Shown in pieces: positions 56,600-64,000 of a DNA stretch of 64,000 bases (the stretch's first letter is position 1; every line of letters starts with the position of its first letter). Under the pieces are notes generated by a model. It made no database searches. It saw only the letters and a program-made list of their open reading frames with translations, and had not been told where the DNA came from. The position numbers and the translations under genes are program-made. The DNA is from Geosiphon pyriformis (Eukaryota; Glomeromycota; Glomeromycetes; Archaeosporales; Geosiphonaceae): NCBI GenBank assembly GCA_016748015.1, contig JAAOMT010000003.1, forward strand, positions 977,187 to 1,041,186, given 5' to 3'.

Positions 56600-57400
56600 T
56601 TGTATAGCAGGCTGGTTTTCAGTAAGATAGATTAATGTTGTTGTGGTTTCATTCTTTGTTTCTGGTTTCCCAAATTCGATTTCTTTCTGGTCATTTTCAC
56701 TGGACAGAGGAATGCTAAGAGCATAGTATTCTGGACACCATTTGTCATCACAAGGCATGATGCATTCTTCACACAATTGAATATTCATTTGCTCTAATTA
56801 TTAAATTTGAGCTTCTTAGGTTGGATAAGTATGGCTTGCAATTTGATAGTATGTTTCTACTTCATCTTTATAATTAAATCCAGCTAATTTCATTGTATAC
56901 TCAATGTATTCAGCTTTTTTCATTTGGCAGACATCTTCTTGGGTGGCTCCATTGATTAATGCCATTGCCAAATTAAAAATCATTTCAGCATCATGAGAAT
57001 AGTGATAGAGTTTGTTGAAAACACTGTTGTATGCTGCATCAAATGGTGTTTCTCTTCTGACTTTTTCCGAAATTAATAGGACATATTGACAGATTTGATC
57101 ACATACTCCTTCTCTCATTGCAACATCAATCCAGTTGCATTCTTCTGGTAGCATATCTCCATATGTGAGGCAAGGTGTGTTGTCCTATTTTCCACTTCTT
57201 TTTGAGAATCCAAATTGTTTTCTATGGCATGCTTTGTAGAAGTAGCAGGTGCGAGTTTCATATTCTTCTTCTGGAGAAATACAGACTCCCATAGATGAAA
57301 GCTTTTTTTTGCAATCTTTGCATTTTAGTGGAATGTATAATGGTTTTTTTTATAGTTCAGATATGAAATATCTAACTTTTTTCTATCTTCTTGATTCTTC
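56600..57400 (-). pseudogene. Cys-rich accessory segment of pol (unknown function)
   Basis: About 270 codons between protease and dUTPase, in the pol frame. They contain two Cys clusters: LKCKDCKKKLSSMGVCIS with TCYFYKACHRKQFGF (57230-57330), and QLCEECIMPCDDKWCPEYYA (56715-56785). Between them is a helical piece (EECNWIDVAMREGVCDQICQ; AEMIFNLAMALINGATQEDV). The clusters suggest metal binding. No pol domain I know sits here in standard Ty3/gypsy elements, and I assign no function. Confidence 0.65.
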
Positions 57401-57619
57401 AAAAATCTCTTGTTTTGTTTCCTCAACCCAATTGAATGTTAATCCAAGGGTCATGTAGGTTTTGGTGAGTGGCATTTCTTTCTCCTCTTCAAATTCAAAC
57501 ACTGAGGCTTTTTCTGATCATTTGTTGAAAGTTCTACAAGTAGCAGGTATTATGGTGTATTGTTCTTGGTATGAGATTTTTAATTCCTAAGTTTTTCAGT
57601 CTAAGTTTGCATTGGCCTT

Positions 57620-58110
57620 AAGAAGTCAATCATTTTCAACAAGAGCTTGGTATTAGAATACATTCATAACTAAAACTTTAATTAAAATGGTGATTCCATC
57701 AATGGTGAATGAGAAGTTGTCAATTTCTCCTACTGGTGTCTTTTTTATATTATATGCTGTCACAATTACTGTTTGGGCTGGTCTGTTAACATTTTGACCA
57801 AGTTGTTGCATTAATTGGTATGTGATAATACTTTCAGCTGATCTACTGTCTAGAATTAATCAAATGAGTTTTCCCTTTACTGTGGCTTCAGTATACATGA
57901 CAGTGATAGCTTTTTGTTTATTAGCTCCTGCATTACTAAGCAAGAATAGTGATTCATTTGCTTTAAATTCGAATGGAAATATATCTGAAAGGTTAGCATT
58001 TTGGGCAATTTGGGCTGATAGAATAGTGTTGTTGGAAGGGTTTGATCTTGGTGCTGCAACTTTACCTTCAGAAAGTGCAGGTTGTTGAAAATCCGATTTT
58101 TCTTGCATTG
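57620..58110 (-). pseudogene. LTR element aspartic protease
   Basis: In the same frame as the knuckle and the rest of pol. After MQEKSDFQQPALSEGKVAAP comes VTVMYTEATVKGKLI-like sequence, one stop (TGA where Trp or Arg is likely), then LILDSRSAESIITYQLMQQL. This is the retropepsin active site D-S/T-G with Gly replaced by Arg (AGA). TVIVTAYNIKKTPVGEIDNF follows. It would process Gag-Pol; the Gly-to-Arg change and the stop make it inactive. Confidence 0.8.
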
Positions 58111-58477
58111 TTAAATAACTGGGCTGAGTGTGATAGTAATTGGGTCTTTGCTAACCAGAATTCTGGGAAACCAACTAGTTATTTGAATTGATTCTGTTGT
58201 TGTTTGTTAAAAAACGATTTTGTGATGTGAATTGGTTTTGTTGTACCAGTCTTCTGGTTGGTACTTGATATTGTGGAGTAGGTGGTGTTTAATATTGCTA
58301 AATTGGTAAAGGTTGCTGATATTGTTGCTGCATTAGTTGTGGAGCTGGCTGATAGTAATTGTTTTGATTTTGTGGTCTTGGTAAATAATGAGTTGGTGGT
58401 AGAGATTGGTAATAAGATTATTGTGATGAAGAGTAATGTTGATTACTCCTGTTTTGTTGATCTCTTTGCAATTTTCT

Positions 58478-59950
58478 GCAATCTTGTTTCCAGTGTCCTG
58501 AAATTCCACAATAATGACAATTTTGAGATTGGTTGTTAGATAGTAATCCAAAGTTATTTTGGGAGTTGATATCTTTGTAGTCATTGCTGCTGTTGTTGTT
58601 GGTTTATAAAATAGCTTTCAATCTTCTTTGTGAGTTGGTCTATCTTTTTTTCAGCTGTTGAGCTGGTTTTTTAAATAGTCAGATTGGCAAGTTTGGTGTG
58701 GTTTGCTTTTTCCATTGCCATTTCATAGTTTTTTGCATGTTTAATGGCAGTTGCTAAGTCTGCTGGTGCATATGGATGAACTTTTTTTATCAATTTGTCT
58801 TTTAATTCTGCTATAAACTGATCCAAAATCTGAGCATTAGAATAGTAGTTATTGGTTTCCAATTGTTGAATTCATCAAAAAAGTTTGTTGAATCTCTCAA
58901 GATAGGTCATAACAGTTTCAGATGTCTTTTGTTTGATATTGCAAAAGTGATTGCAGAGAATGATAGAGGTATTGTTGTTGGTGAATTGTTGTAAGAAAGC
59001 ATCTTTGAATGCTTGCCAGTTTTTAAATGGTTCTTCTAAATTTTCAAATCATTCTTCTGCAGTTTTTTGAAGAAAATATAGAATTGCTTTAAGCATTCTT
59101 GCTGCATTTCAACCATTTGCATCTCCTGCTTTCTGTACTTTATCAAGCCATTCTTAAGAACTGGTATTATTGTTTTCACCAGTGAATTCTGGAATCTTTG
59201 CAATGTAAGCAGTTGCCATTTTTTCTTTATTTTCTGTAGTTTCTTCTTGTTCTGACTTAGTTTCTTTACTTTCCAAGTTCTCTGAATAATTACTTTCATT
59301 TTTTTGTAGGTAATCAATAATATTGGTGCTGGTTGATATTGGTTCCTGCTGTTGAATAAGATTTTTAGGTGACTGAAAATCTTCTAGTCTGGAGAAACAG
59401 TTGAGTAGTGAATTTGGTGTTTGTGGTCAAGCAAGTGAAATTGGAAATGGTATAATAGAAAGTAGTAATTTGACACTGGTTTCTTGTTCAGGTGTTTGCA
59501 AGTGTTTGGCAGTTGTTTTTGGTAGTATTGGAGTATTTGGAGTCATTCTTAAATATTGTTTCACTTTTTGTTTGCTTTTGTTGCTTGTTTTTGTTTCTGA
59601 TTCAAAGTCAAAAGAGTATTTGGGCTGTACTGGATATTTTTTTTCACAATATTCAATAATGTTAAAATTAAGTTTTTGGAAATAGGTAGCAAGTGTTTTA
59701 CTGTTTAGGTTTTCTGTTCCTAATTGTGAATAGTGTACTAAATTATTGTAGAAGTTGTTTCTGATTTCTGAAATGTTGTAGTTTTTAAAAAGATAGTTGT
59801 TGATGCAATTTTCAATGTATTGGTATAGTGATTTCTTGAAAATTTCAATTCCGTTTTGGATGTTGAATCTTTGTTTGCAGTGTGTGTAGATTAATTAATA
59901 ATACTCTAAAGTTGTTGTGTCTGGTGTGATTGTCACTTTGAATTTGTTGT
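58478..59950 (-). pseudogene. LTR element gag with CCHC knuckle
   Basis: Open-with-stops frame starting close to the 5' LTR; no unique start can be chosen. The N-terminal helical region has YQYIENCINNYLFKNYNISE and SKTLATYFQKLNFNIIEYCE. A capsid-like domain begins MATAYIAKIPEFTGENNTSS (ATG 59219) and continues GDANG-stop-NAARMLKAILYF, FKNWQAFKDAFLQQFTNNNT and DQFIAELKDKLIKKVHPYAP, typical of retrotransposon gag proteins. Then comes a Gln/Asn-rich linker coded by CAA/CAG/AAC repeats, where the frame changes by one (about 58588-58606). The knuckle CHYCGISGHWKQDC (58478-58519, C-x2-C-x4-H-x4-C) is in the pol frame. The role is virus-like particle formation and RNA packaging. Confidence 0.85.
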
Positions 59951-59965
59951 TGCTGTGTTATTTTT

Positions 59966-59979
59966 GTAGAAGAGCACCA
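59966..59979 (-). other. Primer binding site
   Basis: Two bases inside the 5' LTR the minus strand reads TGGTGCTCTTCTAC. The leading TGG complements a tRNA CCA end. The primer tRNA should therefore end ...GAAGAGCACCA; I cannot name it without a tRNA set. Confidence 0.7.
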
Positions 59980-59981
59980 AA

Positions 59982-60950
59982 TGTTACCTGAGGTTTTTGG
60001 TCTCTTTTTTTGAATGTTATTAATGTTGATTTGCTGTAAATTCACGTTTTCAGGAAGTAGTTAGACCTCCAATAACTTTTATCTTCAAATTATCTCCTAT
60101 AATTTGAACTGTTGGGCTTATAAGTGGAATGGCCAATTCTTTGCCAGTTACTTTATGTAGTTACATTGTAGTAAACATCAACTCTTTTCCAAAAATTGCT
60201 CATCTGAAAGCTTACTAAAAATGTGTAATTACTTTGCTGTGAAAGTCAACTCTTCTACAGGAATCTTGTCTGTAGACTACCCTAATGATTATGAAAAAAA
60301 AATAAAAGAAAAATAAAAAAATGTAAAAGAAATAGAATTTTATTAAGAGAAAGGTTTTCTATCCAGGCCTGGAATCACTAACAGTTTATTGAAATTGGTA
60401 GCTAATCAATTTTAAAACGTTAGTTGTGTTAAGAGAATTTCAAGTGTAATAATTTTAAGAATTTGTTTTTTGAATATTTAATTTTTATTTGAATGTATAA
60501 AAAGTGATTTGTTTTAATTAAAATATCTAAAGTAGGATGCTATGGTAAGATACTATAAGAAGATACATTTTCTTGAAGAGAGAAGCTTTTCTTTTATACA
60601 ACTTGTTGTAGTACTAGTCTTTAAACTTGCACTTTTCTCTTTGCTACAATTTGGGTGAACTAAAGATACATTTCGGCAAACTACAAGTTATTTCACTGAA
60701 CTATTTGATTATTTCGGCCAATTTTTATTAATTTCGGCGAATTTTGACTATATTAAATTGTTCAGAGTATTGTGTAATTTGATCATCTTAATTTCTAGAG
60801 TACAAATCGGATTATTGATTGAGTAATAATATTTAATAATTTGATTAAATAATAAGTGATAATCAAAATAATAATACTATATGCTAATTGATAATAGGAA
60901 TTATAAGAGTAATTTTGTGCTAATTAATAGCTAAAATTCTACTGGTAACA
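59982..60950 (-). repeat. 5' LTR (about 969 bp)
   Basis: On the + strand begins TGTTACCTGAGGTTTTTGGT and ends TTCTACTGGTAACA, giving canonical TG...CA ends and a short terminal inverted repeat TGTTACC/GGTAACA. It would contain the element's promoter, but no motif is assigned. Confidence 0.94.
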
Positions 60951-62359
60951 CTGGGTCTAACCCTTCATAATCTTATTTACACTAAATTTTACTTTTTCTG
61001 GCTCTAGTACCAACTCATCATCCACAACCAAATAATCAAGAACCACTTTGCAAAAAAGACAATCTAAAACACTTTTAATTATACCACCTTTGTCAAAGCA
61101 AAACTTTTCCATGTGCTTTTTGATGGTTGCCCAAACTAAGATCTCTTCAGCCAACCTTGATTTGTATATCTTGGACTTTCTGTACTCCTTGTAAAATAAT
61201 AACAACCATCTAAGAACATCCAAAGACCTCAGTCTATTCCAAATCATATTCGCAATAATAGCAGCTTTAATACTATCTAACTTTGACCATATACTAATGA
61301 GCCAATTAACCTCCCACATATTATTCAGACCCAATTTTTTGACAATTTTTGCAACCAACAGTTCCAACCCAAAAAACTTAGAAGAGAGCTTGTTTCTGGA
61401 ACACTGAAATTTGTTAAACCAATGTCTTGAAAATATTTCATTAGCTGATTCAACTATTAACCTCTTCAGTAGCACCCACATACCATTCACATTAGCATAA
61501 GCCTGAGTGCCTGAAAATTCCAAGGCCACAGCTGAAAATTTGGCAAAAAAGCACTTCTTAAAATGTAACCACTTGGCATTATTAGCATCTTTGATTTTAA
61601 ACTTCCAATAATCCTTATTAGCCTGTTTGTGCAAGCTATTCAAATAAATATCCAGAAGTCCACCCAATCTAATCAACACCATAATAGTCTTGTGATCAGT
61701 GTTAAAGAATGCAGAAACAGAACTGATACCATAATCAGCAATTACTGATAACAAGTTTTCATTGACAAAGATGTAATCCAAAATTTTTTCAGTACCTCAT
61801 GAATTACTTCAAGTAGGGACTTTGGCTAATGGATGTTCATTGAAAGAATTGACCAAGTCCAAATCCTGAAAAACTTAAAACTTGCACTCCTACCCAGCCC
61901 ATCTTTATTGAAATCCCCACCCAAAACCACAAAAGTGTTAGAGTTGACAGCATTAGCAATGATAGAGTTAACCTCCAACACTTGCCCAAATTAAACAGCA
62001 GAAAAAACACCAGCATACAAACCAATAACTATAACTAAAAGCTTGTCTTTGAATAAAAAATGTACCAAAATAATCCGACCAGAAATCTCCACCACTTTAA
62101 CAATATGACAAGCCAAGGAATCATTTATGATAATAGCTATGCCAGCACCAGCAAAACCCACATCCAAACCAGTGAAAACCCGAACTCCATCAAACTTATC
62201 CCTGATTCACAGTCTAATGCTAGATCTCAACTTGGTCTCCATAACAATTGAAACTGTATTCCCAGATTTTTCATGCCATCAAACAATATCTTTCTGCTTG
62301 GCAAGGAGATTGATACCTTGGACATTATATGTAGCAAACTTTCATACTAGGTCACTCAT
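60951..62359 (-). pseudogene. LINE copy F ORF2, N-terminal part (endonuclease)
   Basis: Begins at ATG 62359 (ATGAGTGACCTAGTA), overlapping the end of ORF1. Endonuclease motifs: SNTFVVLGGDFNKDGLGRSA (Asp kept, near 61925), LDYIFVNENLLSVIADYGIS, FFNTDHKTIMVLIRLGGLLD. Then comes the linker to RT (VLDCLFCKVVLDYLVVDDEL; VNKIMKG-stop-TQ) up to the LTR. One frameshift lies near 61870. It is the same gene as 47789-51074; together the two parts total 4695 nt against 4689 in copy D. Confidence 0.9.
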
Positions 62360-64000
62360 TGAGAAGAAGAAGAGGGGAAGCTGGCAAACCAGAACTGGAG
62401 CACAAACCATCTAATCTATCCAAAACAAACTTGATTAATACCTCCAAACCCACCATCTTTGATTCCAAACCACTTACTTTGAAGATTAACATTTTCAAGC
62501 TACTCAAACCAAGACCAGTGACCAAATCATCCACAACTGGAAGAGAAGAAATAGAAGGCAACAAAGCACCATCTAATGCCATATCTGAGTTCAGATCTTC
62601 TTTAACAGCTGCAGAAGCAGCCACAGAAAACACATAAGAGAGGGTTGCCAAAGGCACCAATTCAACAAAACTCAACTTCTTCATAATACCAGAAATCTGG
62701 TCTGTCAAAAGTTTCAAAAAGCATTCTAAAGATGCTAAATAATCATTCAACTCAGCAAGAACAAGAAGAAAAAAATCCATTGAAGAAAATTTCTCTTTAG
62801 AAAGCACACCAAAACCAGAAGTAACCAAAGGAGTTATATGAAAAGAAAATCTACCAGCAACTTGGGCTCATGTTTTACCACCAAAAGAGACAAAACAAAC
62901 AATGAAAGTCTGTTTTTTTTTATAAATACTAGCCAGACAGACCCAATCCTGAGTTGACACCACCCACCTCTTACGACCAACAGAATTCCCACCCACCAAA
63001 CAGTTAACAATAATATGACCAAATTGTTTGCATCGAGTGCAATAAGCCAGAGAAAAACCAGCCCAATACAAACTCATACTCTTAAACACTAGAACTGAAC
63101 CAATAACAGCCAATTTGGATGTCTTATTTTCAAAACAAATAATAGCACATCTATCATGCACATATGAATTCAGATTGCAGCCAATAAACACGTTTTCTCA
63201 CCATAAAATGCCACCAACTTAGACAAATCATGCACAGATGTACCAACTAAAAAAGTATACAACAAAGCACAATACATGTCTTTTGAAATCTATGATTCTT
63301 TATTACTGACAGCCAGAGTTATACACACAAAGTCCTTTCCCACCAAAACTGACTACTTAAAAGCAACCAAATTGGCAATCTTAACAGACCTAAACTCATT
63401 CAAGGCCTTTTACCACAGACCAACCAACTGCAACTTAACTGAAACAATTTCACCAAATTTGGAAAACACCACCACAACAGCCAATCTGAGAAAATCAACT
63501 GGAATCTTCTTGACAATTACCTTCCAATTCAAGTATTTGTTTATCTGCCTAACATCATCATTTACCACAATATTCTTATGGATTGTCAATTCCTTAACCT
63601 TCCCTAAACTCAATTTAGATGTAAAGGAGGATCTAATAATTCCAGGAAATTTTAAGGAAATGGAAGCTCTCCCAAAACCATTAATTTAATAAAAAATTTT
63701 TTTAATTGAGATTAACTTATTACTAATAGTTTTTTCAGGCACAGTAGACAACTCCACATCCAAAATAAATGATTTTACTGGCTCAAAGCTCCATTTTTTT
63801 CAAACACATAACTTGGTAAATAGCAGCTGATTGGATCCAACAAATTTAGGCACTGGAAGCACCAACTCATTAGTGTCATCACTTATGTTCACAAAAGAAA
63901 AGACTTTCGGCAGTTGTTCCAAGACATAAGTCTTTGTTTGCATTTTCTTAAGAGTAGCGTTATTCATCATATCATCCATCTTAGAAGTGTTGGAGTCAAC
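62352..64000 (-). pseudogene. LINE copy F ORF1 (partial at window edge)
   Basis: RRM-like unit 1: VIVKKIPVDFLRLAVVVVFS; unit 2: LLYTFLVGTSVHDLSKLVAF. The knuckle CTRCKQFGHIIVNC is intact (C-x2-C-x4-H-x4-C, near 63030). The coil KVSGLESKMVGLEVLIKFVL precedes the terminal TGA at 62352-62354. Stops and a frame change near 63230 break it. It is closest to copy C by peptide sequence (KTYVLEQLPK against RTYVLDSKPN). The start codon is beyond the right edge. Confidence 0.86.

Larger units (their letters stand above)
51075..60950 (-). mobile_element. Ty3/gypsy-type LTR retrotransposon, nested in LINE copy F
   Basis: Two direct LTRs (51075-52044 and 59982-60950) bracket a gag-pol region on the minus strand. 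The pol order protease - (Cys-rich, dUTPase) - RT - RNase H - integrase is that of Ty3/gypsy. PBS and PPT are visible at the expected places. The element lies between two halves of one LINE ORF2. No clean 5-bp duplication is seen (GCCAA on the left, CTGGG on the right). Coding frames carry stops and a few frameshifts, and two catalytic motifs are damaged, so it is inactive. Confidence 0.95.
60951..64000 (-). mobile_element. LINE copy F, 5' part (runs off the window)
   Basis: Minus-strand LINE sequence on the right of the LTR element: ORF2 N-terminus (60951-62359) and most of ORF1 (62352-64000). The extreme 5' end is outside the window. Confidence 0.9.

Noticed and set aside
57249-58539. Several + strand ORFs of 69-88 codons inside the LTR element
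   Set aside because: Antisense to pol frames with recognisable protease and Cys-rich sequence.
1-64000. Search for tRNA, rRNA, CRISPR array or bacterial-type operon
   Set aside because: No cloverleaf, rRNA core or regular spacer-repeat array was seen; short introns and LINE/LTR elements indicate a eukaryotic nuclear sequence.

Overview
The window looks like nuclear DNA of an early-diverging fungus, most probably an arbuscular mycorrhizal fungus (Rhizophagus/Glomus-like). The evidence is very AT-rich spacers, host genes with many short GT-AG introns (66-159 nt), and dense, decayed retrotransposons. This placement is an inference from style and gene content; no database was searched.

Only the first 17 kb holds recognisable host genes, all on the minus strand: an EST1/SMG7-type protein (1-1134, running off the left edge), the AP-3 adaptor beta subunit (10841-14299, 11 exons, 859 codons after splicing) and a small one-TM hypothetical protein (14559-15089). 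Between or beside them lie a short TIR transposon (9696-10441) and a decayed Fanzor/TnpB-like gene (15345-16310). The Fanzor relic still shows RuvC-like motifs and a C-x2-C...C-x2-C zinc ribbon, but the first catalytic Asp is replaced by Gly and the frame is broken.

From 2.6 kb onward most of the sequence comes from one family of non-LTR retrotransposon (LINE), in six large copies called A-F here: A 2662-8991 (+), B 20912-27770 (+), C 29217-36126 (+), D 37563-44339 (-), E about 44637-47683 (+) and F 47684-51074 plus 60951-64000 (-). There are also three tiny 3'-end relics. ORF1 encodes two RRM-like domains and a CCHC knuckle. ORF2 (1562 codons in copy D) encodes an AP-type endonuclease, reverse transcriptase, RNase H and a C-terminal Zn motif. 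ORF1 and ORF2 overlap by ATGA. All copies are dead, mostly through Trp-to-stop and Gln-to-stop changes that fit G:C-to-A:T decay.

Copy F is split by a complete Ty3/gypsy-type LTR element (51075-60950, minus orientation, LTRs of about 970 bp). Its order is gag - CCHC knuckle - protease - Cys-rich segment - dUTPase - RT - RNase H - integrase - a third ORF that runs up to the 3' LTR. The dUTPase, with all five family motifs, and the extra ORF are the most unusual parts. The rest is AT-rich spacer, a 40-bp minisatellite and one assembly gap (28454-28756).
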